NCBI GenBank assembly: GCA_910587355.1
Contig: CAJUKF010000039.1
Coordinates: 1 to 28,215, forward strand
Reading direction: 5' to 3'
Length of the DNA: 28,215 bases
From: an uncultured Muribaculaceae bacterium
GTDB lineage: Bacteria > Bacteroidota > Bacteroidia > Bacteroidales > Muribaculaceae
Shown here: piece by piece, positions 15,419 through 23,388 of the stretch
Numbering within the stretch: position 1 is the stretch's first letter
How the letters are laid out: every line of letters begins with the position of its first letter
The notes under the pieces: generated by a model
The model's input: the letters and a program-made list of their open reading frames with translations, nothing else
Database searches by the model: none
Told to the model about the DNA's origin: nothing
Program-made: the position numbers and the translations under genes

Positions 15419-16789
15419 TTAGCCAATCTGTCGGACGGACCGTATTTTCCGGTCCCTAAAAACATATATTGAGACGATGATGACGGCTGCGATTAGCTCG
15501 GCCTGCGGAATGGCGAGCCACAGTCCGCTGACTCCTGTAAGTTGCGGAAGCAGAATGAATCCCGGTATCATGAACACGACTCCTCTCAGCAGCATATATA
15601 CAATCGAACGCACGGCCTTCTCGCAGCTCTGGTAATATCCGATAAAGGTAATGTTGATGGCAAAGGGCAATGCGCACAGTCCAAGCAGCGGCAACCCTTT
15701 TACGGCGAGATGATAGGCTTCTTCGGTAGATGCCAGAAATATTCCGGATAGCAGTCCGGCTCCTGTCCACATGCCTGCAGATATCACCGCGCCGCATATA
15801 CATGCCGTGGCAAGTGCGATATTGAGAGACTGGCGCACGCGCTCCCATTGCGAGCAACCATAGTTGAAGCTGATAATCGGCTGAGATGACTGCGCCACGG
15901 CATTGCTGATTGAGAATATAAGCGGGAAAAGATAGCAGCCCACACTGAATGCCGCCACTCCGGCTTCGCCGAGATATGACAGGAACATAAAATTGCCGGT
16001 GACCATCATCACGCCGATTGACAGTTCGGCAATGAATGTTGCAAGGCCTATTTTTATCATGTAGGCCGTATTTCTTACCGACAGCATGAATGACTTTGCA
16101 GTGAGGCGGAGACGGTAAAATTTCAGTTTGTCGGAGAAAAACAGGAAATATGCGATTACCATAAGTCCGCCTGCGATACATGATATGGAAGTCGCTATCG
16201 ATGCGCCCTTTATGCCCATGGCGAGCGGGAATACCATGTACCAGTCAAGGAAAATATTGAGCACCGCGCTCACAATCTGTACACTCATTGCATAGCGTGG
16301 CGAACCGTCGAGGCGTATGAGCATCATTCCGGTGCATTGGAAATAGAAGAAAACCAGACCAGGAAGAAGCCAAAGCAGATAATCGGTGGCGAGGTCTTCG
16401 AGGGCGTGGCTGCATCCGAGAGCATAGAGTACGGGCCGTGTGAATAGCAGTGAAATCAGTATCACCACGCCGAAAATCAGGGCTCCGGCCATATATGCCT
16501 GTGTCATGATTATACGTGCTGCTTTCACATTGCCTTCGGCCAGACGGATACTGCCGATGACCGATGCTCCGATGCCGAACATCAGGCCTATGCCGGTGCA
16601 TATAAGGAACAGTGGCGCCACTATATTGATAGCGGCAAGACCGTCGCTGCCTACTCCGTGCCCCACAAACATGCCGTCGCAGATATTGAGCGCTGAATTG
16701 AAAAGCATCCCTACGAGAGTGGGGAAAAACATAGCTCTGAAAAGACTGCTGATTTTTCCGGTTCCAAAGTCTAACTTGTCGCGATTCAT
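15419..16789 (-). CDS. MATE-family multidrug/metabolite exporter
   Basis: This 456-residue polytopic protein has 12 predicted membrane segments in two homologous halves. The N-terminal half contains 'LFRAMFFPTLVGMLFNSALNICDGMFVGHGVGSDGLAAINIVAPL', and the second half contains 'GVAAFSVGCYLFPLIFSISNAVAQSSQPIISFNYG' (residue blocks shown in part). This is the usual MATE pattern and the MepA-like subgroup is the closest I recognise. MATE proteins export cationic compounds using Na+ or H+ gradients. The gene stands alone, with a long structured leader, and the substrate is unknown. Confidence 0.92.
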   Translation of the reverse strand: MNRDKLDFGTGKISSLFRAMFFPTLVGMLFNSALNICDGMFVGHGVGSDGLAAINIVAPLFLICTGIGLMFGIGASVIGSIRLAEGNVKAARIIMTQAYMAGALIFGVVILISLLFTRPVLYALGCSHALEDLATDYLLWLLPGLVFFYFQCTGMMLIRLDGSPRYAMSVQIVSAVLNIFLDWYMVFPLAMGIKGASIATSISCIAGGLMVIAYFLFFSDKLKFYRLRLTAKSFMLSVRNTAYMIKIGLATFIAELSIGVMMVTGNFMFLSYLGEAGVAAFSVGCYLFPLIFSISNAVAQSSQPIISFNYGCSQWERVRQSLNIALATACICGAVISAGMWTGAGLLSGIFLASTEEAYHLAVKGLPLLGLCALPFAINITFIGYYQSCEKAVRSIVYMLLRGVVFMIPGFILLPQLTGVSGLWLAIPQAELIAAVIIVSIYVFRDRKIRSVRQIG

Positions 16790-16985
16790 AGATTGTTCTG
16801 TTTTTGGTAAATATTTTTTGAAAATCGCTTCATTGAGCGAAATCTTTTGTTAAGCGGTTCATACAATGGGACGCTTAAACAGAATACCGGATAAGACGGC
16901 GGTTTTACCCAGTCATCTTATCCGGCTATGATTGCCCTCCGATGAGGATTACAAAACTCTTTATCCTGTAATTCAGCTTTTGCGC
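16790..16985 (-). promoter_or_regulatory. Long structured leader of the MATE gene
   Basis: From the predicted start near 16982 about 190 nt of transcript precede the MATE ATG. It contains a perfect 10-bp stem CCGGATAAGA/TCTTATCCGG (16916-16925 with 16887-16896; 19-nt loop with possible GGT/ACC pairing). A second small stem, TCGCT with AGCGA, lies near 16830. Neither is followed by a good U-tract. I do not recognise a known riboswitch consensus. An attenuator, a protein-binding leader or an unassigned riboswitch are possible. Confidence 0.45.
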
Positions 16986-16987
16986 GG

Positions 16988-17018
16988 CAAAGGTAGGCCA
17001 AATATGTGAGATATACAA
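16988..17018 (-). promoter_or_regulatory. Promoter of the MATE gene
   Basis: The minus strand has TTG (17018-17016), exactly 20 nt, then TACCTTTG (16995-16988), a full match to the Bacteroidota consensus. It sits next to the broken 5' end of the glycoside hydrolase remnant and reads away from it. Confidence 0.7.
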
Positions 17019-17035
17019 ATCATGTTTATTAAAGT

Positions 17036-18871
17036 ATGTCGCTGTATGATGAATACGGTTTTCCGAGTGGCAGTATGGGTGCCATCAACGGCGATGATAC
17101 TCCGCGTTTCATGCAGCGGCATCCCGATGCGACAATCAAACGTCTCGACAAAACGGAATATCAACTAACCGCAGGCGCTCCATGCCGCATAGAGCTTCCG
17201 TCGGAGGGTAAACTAATGTCGCTCGTTGCCATGGAGGCAGCTTCGAAACAGATTATACCCCTCTCCGACAAGGTGACCGACGGGATGCTTGAGTGGAATG
17301 TGCCTGCTGAGGGACAATGGACTGTGCTTTGCTTCATGTGTGTGAAGGACGGAGACCCGAATGTTGATTATCTCGACCCGGGCGCTGTAAGACTTTTTGT
17401 AAACGATACGCATCAGCGTTATTATGACGCGTTCCCCGAGGCTTTCGGAAGTGTCATCACAGAGACTTTCTGCGACGAACCGACGCTATACCGTGCGCAA
17501 GGCCGCATATGGACAGATAATTTCAATGAGCGTTTTACAGAGGCATACGGATTCTCTCCCGAAAGGCTCTATCCTGCACTCTGGTATGACATAGGCCCTG
17601 ATACAGCAGCTGCCAGAAACTATCTTTTCGGATTCCGTGCGCGCCTTTACTCCGAGGGTTTCATGAAAACCACACACGACTGGGCGGCTGCACACGGAAT
17701 AGTTTCTACCGGTCATCAGGACCAGGAGGAAGTGCTTAATCCCGTAAGTGTGTCGGGCGACCTCATGCTTTGCGGCAAATACATGGATATACCCAGAATC
17801 GATAAAATCGGAGGCAACCGGCCGGCCGAACTTTTCCATAAGGTTGTATCGTCATCGGCGGCAAACTGGGATAAACCGCTTGTAATGTCGGAGACTTTCG
17901 GTCCATGGGCAATATTCCCGTTGAACAGCTCTACAGTATTGCCATGGACCAGTATGCCAAAGGCATCAACCAGCTGATACCGCATGCCGTATGGTACAAT
18001 GACAGTGACGTTACATTTCTTCCGGAACTCTCGTGGCGCAATCCGCTTTACAGTGATGCATTGCCTCAGTTCAATAAATTTCTCAGCCGCCTAAACTATC
18101 TGCTCCGGCGTCCCGGACGTACCGTTGCCGACATCGCCATGCTTTACCCCATACAAACTCTTCAGGCCGGGCACTATCTCGACGGACCGGAAGGATTTTA
18201 TGCCGGCGGTTTCAGAATTCCTGATACTGATTATATCGATGTGGACATCAATTCTTACCGATTCGATAAGCCGAGATTTCACTTTTCTGCATCCAGAAGT
18301 CTTCGAACAATGTACTGTCGGCAAAGGGATGCTGCATATGAACAATAAGGTCAAGCACCAGCACTTCAATGTACTTATACTGGCGGGAATAAAATGCATC
18401 TCGCCTAAGTCTCTCGAGAATGCGGAGCGTTTCCGAAAAAACGGCGGACATGTCATTTTCACGACCGCACTTCCGTCTCAGTCGGCGGTGTTCGGCGTTG
18501 AACCGGCTGAAATAGAGCGTCGTGTGTCCGCAATGCTTTCCGCCGGTAAGAGACCTGCCGTATTCATTAAGCATCCCGACAAGCACAACATAGCAGCCGC
18601 GCTCGAATCATTCGGTTTCGTGCCTGACATCAGCGTTTCCGGGGCCGATGAACTGAGGCACATCCACAGAATCTGCGGCAAGACTCACATATATTATTTT
18701 GCAAATATCGGCCCGGAAGCAATCAGTGCCAATTTAAAGTTGCGCGACAAATCCGCTCTTAAAGCATATAATCCACACACCGGCCTCACTGACAGAGTTC
18801 TCAGCAACGCTGACGGTTCGCTCACTCTTACTCTTGCACCTTATGAATCACTGTTTATGGTGTCAGAGTAG
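17036..18871 (+). pseudogene. Glycoside hydrolase remnant (GH106-like), N-terminally truncated and doubly frameshifted
   Basis: The reading frame starts abruptly at ATG 17036 inside a conserved block (LYDEYGFPSGSMG), one codon after an in-frame TAA at 17030. No signal peptide or N-terminal domain is present; intact relatives are usually several hundred residues longer. The first frame runs to 17977 but loses homology at 'ETFGPW'. Continuity resumes in the next frame at 17905 (GNIPVEQLYSIAMDQYAKGINQLIPHAVWY), consistent with one G lost from a GGGG run at 17906-17909. Near 18250-18258 the frame returns, as if one A had been gained, and continues to 18871 (VLILAGIKC..., ends in LAPYESLFMV). Motifs such as 'VDYLDPGAVRLFVNDTHQRYYDAF' and 'ITETFCDEPTL' fit the GH106 or related rhamnosidase-like group. 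The exact family is uncertain. Confidence 0.75.
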
Positions 18872-18893
18872 ACTTAACTTCGATAAATATCAA

Positions 18894-19157
18894 TTATTTA
18901 CGATTGATATATTCTCGGTTGACATGATAGACCATACATCCGCATAGAATAACAAAAACCAGACCTCCTAATCCCGCACAGCCTCTCATAAAAAGCATAC
19001 ATCTGTAAGAAATGCTATCATGCCATAGTATCATGATGAGCATCAGTGCTATAGACATGGAAATTGCGCCGATGGCCCAATGTTTCAACCGTCTATTGGC
19101 CGGTGTATTGTATAATTTCTTTAGTTCATCGTGAGGTCCGATTTCAAACATTCCCAT
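18894..19157 (-). CDS. Small two-transmembrane protein of unknown function
   Basis: This 87-residue protein starts at ATG 19157 (an alternative ATG lies 6 nt further in). It has a soluble N-terminus (about 1-25, FEIGPHDELKKLYNTPANRRLKH), two hydrophobic segments (about 27-45 and 58-78) and a basic tail (YHVNREYINRK). Small Bacteroidota membrane proteins of this kind are unassigned. It lies 36 nt downstream of the HepT stop on the same strand and could be cotranscribed with the toxin-antitoxin pair; a functional link is not shown. Confidence 0.6.
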   Translation of the reverse strand: MGMFEIGPHDELKKLYNTPANRRLKHWAIGAISMSIALMLIMILWHDSISYRCMLFMRGCAGLGGLVFVILCGCMVYHVNREYINRK

Positions 19158-19193
19158 ATAATATGATTTTGCTTATATTGGATTTCAGTATTC

Positions 19194-19541
19194 TTAATTT
19201 TGCTCATCAAGATAACGTTCGAGAATCGGACGCAAAACGGGTATGTCATTTTGAATCACATCCCATAAGACCTCAGGACTAATAGAGAAATAACCATGAA
19301 CCAGAATATGTCTCATTCCCTCTATCTGTCTCCAGGGTAACTCAAGATGCTCCTGTTTATAATCTTTAGTTATCATATATGCAGCCTCTCCGATGATTTC
19401 AATCATCTTTGACAAGCCATAAAACAGCACTCTGTCTTTAATGATTGCTTCAATCGAAAGTTTATCTTTTTCCGTTTCAAGCAAAACAGCCATTTCGTGC
19501 ATGTGCTGTATCCTGCCAATGTCTTTAAGAGCGTCTCTCAT
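19194..19541 (-). CDS. hepT: HepT-like HEPN toxin (DUF86)
   Basis: This 115-residue all-helical protein has the HEPN motif 'MRHILVHGYF': R77-x4-H82, with Y84 two residues after the histidine. In characterised type VII systems the tyrosine of R-x4-H-x-Y is the residue the partner transferase modifies with AMP groups, silencing the RNase. All three residues are present, so both toxin and modification site look intact. The gene starts inside the antitoxin gene (17-nt overlap), the usual antitoxin-first order. The substrate RNA is unknown. The family call is strong from motif plus neighbour. Confidence 0.9.
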   Translation of the reverse strand: MRDALKDIGRIQHMHEMAVLLETEKDKLSIEAIIKDRVLFYGLSKMIEIIGEAAYMITKDYKQEHLELPWRQIEGMRHILVHGYFSISPEVLWDVIQNDIPVLRPILERYLDEQN

Positions 19542-19836
19542 ATATCAAAATTTTATCGCGTTCAATACTTGCTCTGGCAAAATTCATTAATCCTTTGTTT
19601 TCAACCAAGTCGACTCTCCGTCCTAAAAGGTCCGACAAATCCATAAGAATACCTCCCATTCTTAATAGGGAAACAATTCCTTGGGAATTATCATAATCAA
19701 CTAATATGTCAATATCACTTTCTTCAGTCTCCTCTCCACGGGAGCACGAACCAAATAACCATGCTCGTAAAATAGGCTGTCCCGCCATAAACTGCTGTAT
19801 AGTGGGTATTAACTGTTTGATTCTGTCACTTATCAT
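19525..19836 (-). CDS. mntA: MntA-like minimal nucleotidyltransferase antitoxin
   Basis: This 103-residue protein shows the nucleotidyltransferase signature G29-S30-x10-D41-x-D43 (GSCSRGEETEESDIDI) and a third acidic position at 'RRVDLVE'. The family neutralises HepT by transferring AMP onto its motif tyrosine. It is first in the operon, so antitoxin is made ahead of toxin. It has its own promoter and a likely operator upstream. An older label for such pairs is MNT/HEPN. Confidence 0.9.
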   Translation of the reverse strand: MISDRIKQLIPTIQQFMAGQPILRAWLFGSCSRGEETEESDIDILVDYDNSQGIVSLLRMGGILMDLSDLLGRRVDLVENKGLMNFARASIERDKILIYERRS

Positions 19837-19845
19837 ATTCCGCAG

Positions 19846-19907
19846 ATAAACTTACATACGTTTATGTTTCGATTCTGCTAAGTTACGTATAAATCCTGAT
19901 ATTGCAA
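19846..19907 (-). promoter_or_regulatory. Promoter and candidate operator of the mntA-hepT operon
   Basis: The minus strand carries TTG (19907-19905), 19 nt, then TAACTTAG (19885-19878), one mismatch from TAnnTTTG. Between it and the start codon is an inverted repeat ATAAAC (19846-19851)/GTTTAT (19860-19865) with 8 nt between, a plausible site for autoregulation. Confidence 0.55.
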
Positions 19908-19949
19908 TCACTTTTTTGTTACAAAAAAGATGTCCATTGGCTGATATAA

Positions 19950-19981
19950 AAAGAGATGCGACTTCCCAATCGCATCTCTTT
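19950..19981 (-). terminator. Terminator of the BlaI-M56 operon
   Basis: A 12-bp perfect stem AAAGAGATGCGA/TCGCATCTCTTT (19950-19961 with 19970-19981, 8-nt loop) is followed on the minus strand by a U-rich run (TTTTTATAT overlapping the stem base). It lies 23 nt past the M56 stop. Confidence 0.85.
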
Positions 19982-20004
19982 ATTCGTTGGTATGAAAAGC
20001 TGTA

Positions 20005-21606
20005 TTATTTTGTAGTTGTGATTCTTAACACATTGTTCTGTTTGTCGACGGTGATTGAGGCGATGTTCTCGACGGGAAGCGCACTCATTTCTGCCTCGCT
20101 GATTTCTTTGCCGTCGACATAGACCGGCATATTGCCCAGCTTCGACATGATATTGCCATTGTTTGCCTTGCTTGAAATCCTAATGGTGTTGTTCTGCTTG
20201 TCGACACTGATTGAAGAAATATTCTCGGACGACAGTGCTGCCATCTCTGCTTCGCTGATTTTTTTACCGTCGAGATAGACTGACACACCACTTGGTATGG
20301 CAGAAGAAGTGCCATTGATTACTATTACGCCGGAGCGGGAGGATATTGTCGAATTGCCGCTGTTCCCTATGACTACAGCCTGAGCAGTGTTTTTGAAGTT
20401 CTCAAGGTCGAATGGTACTTCTTTGCTGTTTACCATAAGCGTCATGCCAGGTTTCTTTAATTCGTCGGAGAAGCGGAAGGTGGCGCGAATGGTAGCGATG
20501 CCATCGGTCATGTTGCAGTCAAGCGAATTTGCCTTATAGGTCTTTCCTCGGTTGGTAAATGTGGCATCTGAAACGGTCAGATTAGTGCCGAATCCTTCTC
20601 CTTTGATAGTGACGGTGGTCTCGTTTCCGTCGTTGTTGATGTCGGTGACTTTGTAGGTCTGAACCGCTGTTTTGTTTTCCGGCGGATTTTCGCTATCTTT
20701 GCTGACCGAAACATCGCTGCTGCTGATTGTCGATACGGCAGCGCGTACAGCCGGTGCTCCGGCCACTCCGAGTGCCAACGCGAGCATCGGCACGAGTGCA
20801 AGGGCCTTGAATTTACGCCCTGCACCGCTTTTTTCTTTGTACATCATTGTGATACGTTTTTTAAGTTTACTATGATTCAGGCTGTTGGCCAAGGACGGGA
20901 ATCTGGCGCCAACAGCTTTTTTTATCAATAACATCTGATACTCCTGCGTGTCGTGCCCGCTGTCTATTACCGCCATATCGGCCTGATATTCATGTACGAG
21001 CATGAGTTCGTCGCGCATCAGCCATGCTACAGGATTAAACCAATTGATGATGCAGATTATCTGGGCTATAAGCAAATCAATCCAGTGCCGGCAGGCTACG
21101 TGTTTGAGTTCGTGTGTGGCAATTGCCGATGAGTTGTTATCGTAATCGCTACGGCTAATCACTACATATCGCATCCAGCTGAAGGGCGCGAATCGTTCGT
21201 CGTCTGTCACAACGAGCGTATATCCTGCGTGTCGGATTTTTTCACCTTTGCGTATGACGTTAGTCAAGCGTATCCATGTTATGATGGTCTTTATTGTCAC
21301 TGCTGCCATTCCGGCTAAGAATAGCCATATTAATACCGTGCCCCATATCGGTTTAGACAGCACCGCCCCCTCAGTCTCGACAACTTCAATTCCCTCCAGG
21401 GTGAAAGCCTGCGGATTTGTGCTCACATTTAAAGTGTCCAATGAAAAAATAAATGGAGATGCCATGAACGATACAAGATAGATTGACAGCAGTACGGCTC
21501 GGTTAAAGCCATGCTGATTGTCTCTCGCCAGAAACAGACGATAGGCCATATACATGGCGAGCATCAGTAGCCCGCTCAGGATGGAATATGATAAAAATTC
21601 ACCCAT
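20005..21606 (-). CDS. BlaR1/MecR1-like M56 membrane peptidase with duplicated C-terminal module
   Basis: This 533-residue protein has an M56 membrane-peptidase region at about 1-285: membrane segments near 5-25, 37-57 and 88-112, zinc motif H165-E-L-K-H169, and E206 in 'LVHEYQAD'. A further membrane segment (about 267-287) leads to an extracytoplasmic C-terminal region of about 245 residues. There the last 91 residues hold two copies of a 38-39 residue module (443-480 and 495-533: V-Y-x-D-G-K-x-I-S-E-A-E-M, then I-S-V-D-K-Q-N-N). This resembles the short TonB-plug-like segments often found in Bacteroidota M56 proteins. No penicillin-binding domain as in BlaR1 is recognisable. It probably senses an envelope signal and inactivates the BlaI-like repressor encoded 2 nt upstream. 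Confidence 0.85.
   Translation of the reverse strand: MGEFLSYSILSGLLMLAMYMAYRLFLARDNQHGFNRAVLLSIYLVSFMASPFIFSLDTLNVSTNPQAFTLEGIEVVETEGAVLSKPIWGTVLIWLFLAGMAAVTIKTIITWIRLTNVIRKGEKIRHAGYTLVVTDDERFAPFSWMRYVVISRSDYDNNSSAIATHELKHVACRHWIDLLIAQIICIINWFNPVAWLMRDELMLVHEYQADMAVIDSGHDTQEYQMLLIKKAVGARFPSLANSLNHSKLKKRITMMYKEKSGAGRKFKALALVPMLALALGVAGAPAVRAAVSTISSSDVSVSKDSENPPENKTAVQTYKVTDINNDGNETTVTIKGEGFGTNLTVSDATFTNRGKTYKANSLDCNMTDGIATIRATFRFSDELKKPGMTLMVNSKEVPFDLENFKNTAQAVVIGNSGNSTISSRSGVIVINGTSSAIPSGVSVYLDGKKISEAEMAALSSENISSISVDKQNNTIRISSKANNGNIMSKLGNMPVYVDGKEISEAEMSALPVENIASITVDKQNNVLRITTTK
20008..20124 (-). repeat. Second copy of the VDGK-ISEAEM module in the M56 protein
   Basis: This encodes residues 495-533. 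It shares about 27 of 38 residues with the copy at 20167-20280, and the two are separated by a 14-residue linker. It is a tandem intragenic duplication, clear at the protein level. Confidence 0.85.
20167..20280 (-). repeat. First copy of the VDGK-ISEAEM module in the M56 protein
   Basis: This encodes residues 443-480 (VYLDGKKISEAEM ... SVDKQNNTIRISSK). It is the partner of the downstream module. Confidence 0.85.
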
Positions 21607-21608
21607 GC

Positions 21609-21986
21609 TTATTTACCTTTATGCTCGACAAGTCTGAGCAATTCCTTTAATTCGTCGGCCGATATCTTATCTTCTGTCACCAAAGAAGATACGGCGCCAT
21701 AGTAGCTTCCGCCGAAATAGTTCTTGATGAAATTTCCAAAGCTGCGGCTTCTGAAATATTCTTTTTCTACTTTGGCATAGTAATGAAATGAGCCGCTTAT
21801 TTCGTTATGGCCCACGAATCCTTTTGTCTCGAGCCTGCGTACTACAGTCGAAACTGTATTGAAATGAGGCTTAGGGTCGGGATACAGTTCTACCAGTTTG
21901 CTTATCAAGATAGGCCCGTGCTCCCACAGAAGCTGCATCACCTCTTCTTCTTTTGGCGTAAGTTGGTCTTTTGCTACCTTTTTCAT
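21609..21986 (-). CDS. BlaI/MecI-family transcriptional repressor
   Basis: This 125-residue winged-helix protein shows 'LTPKEEEVMQLLWEHGPILISKLVELYPDPKPHFNTVSTVVRRLETKGFVGHNE' (positions about 8-62), the BlaI core, and a C-terminal dimerisation helix pair (about 80-122) with the cleavage region typical of the family. It sits first in an operon with an M56 peptidase. Three AACTA-N6-TAGTT dyads upstream are its likely operators. Known BlaI repressors are released when the partner peptidase is activated. The regulon here may reach beyond beta-lactam response, since no beta-lactamase is nearby. Confidence 0.92.
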   Translation of the reverse strand: MKKVAKDQLTPKEEEVMQLLWEHGPILISKLVELYPDPKPHFNTVSTVVRRLETKGFVGHNEISGSFHYYAKVEKEYFRSRSFGNFIKNYFGGSYYGAVSSLVTEDKISADELKELLRLVEHKGK

Positions 21987-22083
21987 AACTATTTTTGTAG
22001 TTTCTGTGGCAAAGGTAACAACTATTTTTGTAGTTGCAAGACCTGCGGGTGATATTTAACCCTTCTTAACTATTAAAGTAGTT
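21987..22083 (-). promoter_or_regulatory. BlaI promoter with three AACTA-N6-TAGTT operators
   Basis: The 16-bp dyad AACTATTTTTGTAGTT occurs identically at 21987-22002 and 22020-22035, and as AACTATTAAAGTAGTT at 22068-22083. The promoter reads TTG (22039-22037), 19 nt, TACCTTTG (22017-22010) on the minus strand. The middle operator fills the -33/-7 spacer and the first abuts the start codon, so bound repressor would block both polymerase binding and escape. The third lies upstream of the -33. Confidence 0.85.
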
Positions 22084-22116
22084 GACCTATGGGTCAAATA
22101 TAATGTAGAAGCTGAT

Positions 22117-22222
22117 TGTACGGACGTGCCTTTGGCACGTATCTGATGCTTGATAGCTAATATGTTTATAATTAGTGTGTTGAGGTGATTCGATTGATAC
22201 GTGCCGAAGGCACGTCCGTACA
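22117..22222. repeat. 106-bp element with 27-bp near-perfect inverted repeats
   Basis: The left arm (22117-22143) and right arm (22196-22222) are inverted copies, 26 of 27 identical. Each arm is itself palindromic around ACGTGCC-TT-GGCACGT, so each can fold alone. The 52-nt centre has no coding frame. The shape fits a MITE or REP-like intergenic repeat. I see no clear target duplication. Together with the BlaI operators it accounts for most of the 325-nt gap between BlaI and leuB. Confidence 0.65.
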
Positions 22223-22311
22223 TTGGCATCGGGTCATATTATATGAGTAAATGAAATTTATTGCTTAAGTTAGCATCACTTGCTTAAAGATTTTGTGTAG
22301 AAGCCAATTCC

Positions 22312-23379
22312 TTAAGCTTCGTAATTGTCGATGTAGCTCGAAATCCAGGCGCCGACTTCGGATGTCGAGTAAGCTTTTTCACCCTCGACCTGAATATCGC
22401 CTGTGCGGACATTTGCCTCAAGAGAAGCGGCCACTGCCTTGCGGATAAGACTGCCTTCTTCTTTAAGGCCGAAATACTCGAAGAGCATGGCTGCCGACAG
22501 AATCTGTGCGAGCGGATTGGCAATGTCGAGCCCTTTTGCCTGAGGCCACGAACCGTGAACGGGTTCGAATACGGGTGTGCTCTCGCCTGTAGATGCCGAA
22601 GGCAGAAGTCCCATCGAACCTGAGATAACGGAACCTTCATCAGTAAGGATATCCCCGAAAGTATTCTCGGTAACCATGACATCGAAAAATTTCGGGTCCT
22701 GAATCATGCGCATTGCTGCATTGTCGACATACATGAAATCTGTAGTCACATCGGGATACTCATCAGCCATTCGTTTCGCAACGCGACGCCACAGACGCGA
22801 TGAAGCAAGTACGTTGGCTTTGTCGACCACAGTCAGGTGATGACGGCGACGGCGCGCATAATCATAGGCTACGCGCAGAATACGCTCCACTTCAGCACGC
22901 GTATATAAGTTTGTGTCGTAGGCACATTCATCGCCTTCTTCCTTTTTACCGAAGTACATGCCGCCGGTAAGCTCGCGGATACAGACAAAATCGGCGCCAT
23001 CCACTATTTCGCGACGTAAGGGCGAAAGATGTATCAGGGCTTCGAATGTTTCTACCGGGCGGATATTGGCGAAGAGACCGAGTTTCTTGCGCATGGCGAG
23101 GAGGCCTTGCTCGGGACGCACTTTTGCTGCCGGATTGTTGTCGAAACGGGTGTCGCCTACTGCCGAGAAAAATACTGCGTCGCTGTTCCTGCATACTTCA
23201 AAAGTCTTCTCCGGGAAAGGGTCGCCGACAGCATCGATTGCGGCGGCGCCGACCAGAGCCTCTTCGAATTCAATATTGTGCCCGAATTTGCGGGCAGTCG
23301 ATTTCATCACCTCCACACCTTGTACGGAGATTTCCGGGCCGATTCCGTCACCGGGAAGAACTGCTATCTTGAGATTCAT
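22312..23379 (-). CDS. leuB: 3-isopropylmalate dehydrogenase
   Basis: This 355-residue protein oxidises and decarboxylates 3-isopropylmalate to 2-oxoisocaproate with NAD+. It starts 'MNLKIAVLPGDGIGPEI'. It has the substrate/metal block 'VVDKANVLASSRLWRRV' and 'YVDNAAMRM', and the cofactor loop 'TDEGSVISGSMGLLPSAS' followed by 'FEPVHGSWPQ'. The length is normal for LeuB. It is the last gene of leuA-C-D-B, 9 nt after leuD. The family also includes isocitrate and tartrate dehydrogenases, but the operon makes LeuB clear. Confidence 0.96.
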   Translation of the reverse strand: MNLKIAVLPGDGIGPEISVQGVEVMKSTARKFGHNIEFEEALVGAAAIDAVGDPFPEKTFEVCRNSDAVFFSAVGDTRFDNNPAAKVRPEQGLLAMRKKLGLFANIRPVETFEALIHLSPLRREIVDGADFVCIRELTGGMYFGKKEEGDECAYDTNLYTRAEVERILRVAYDYARRRRHHLTVVDKANVLASSRLWRRVAKRMADEYPDVTTDFMYVDNAAMRMIQDPKFFDVMVTENTFGDILTDEGSVISGSMGLLPSASTGESTPVFEPVHGSWPQAKGLDIANPLAQILSAAMLFEYFGLKEEGSLIRKAVAASLEANVRTGDIQVEGEKAYSTSEVGAWISSYIDNYEA

Positions 23380-23388
23380 GGTTCTGAC

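Noticed and set aside
22117..22222. CRISPR-like repeat
   Set aside because: Only two copies, in inverted orientation, with no spacer array or cas genes.
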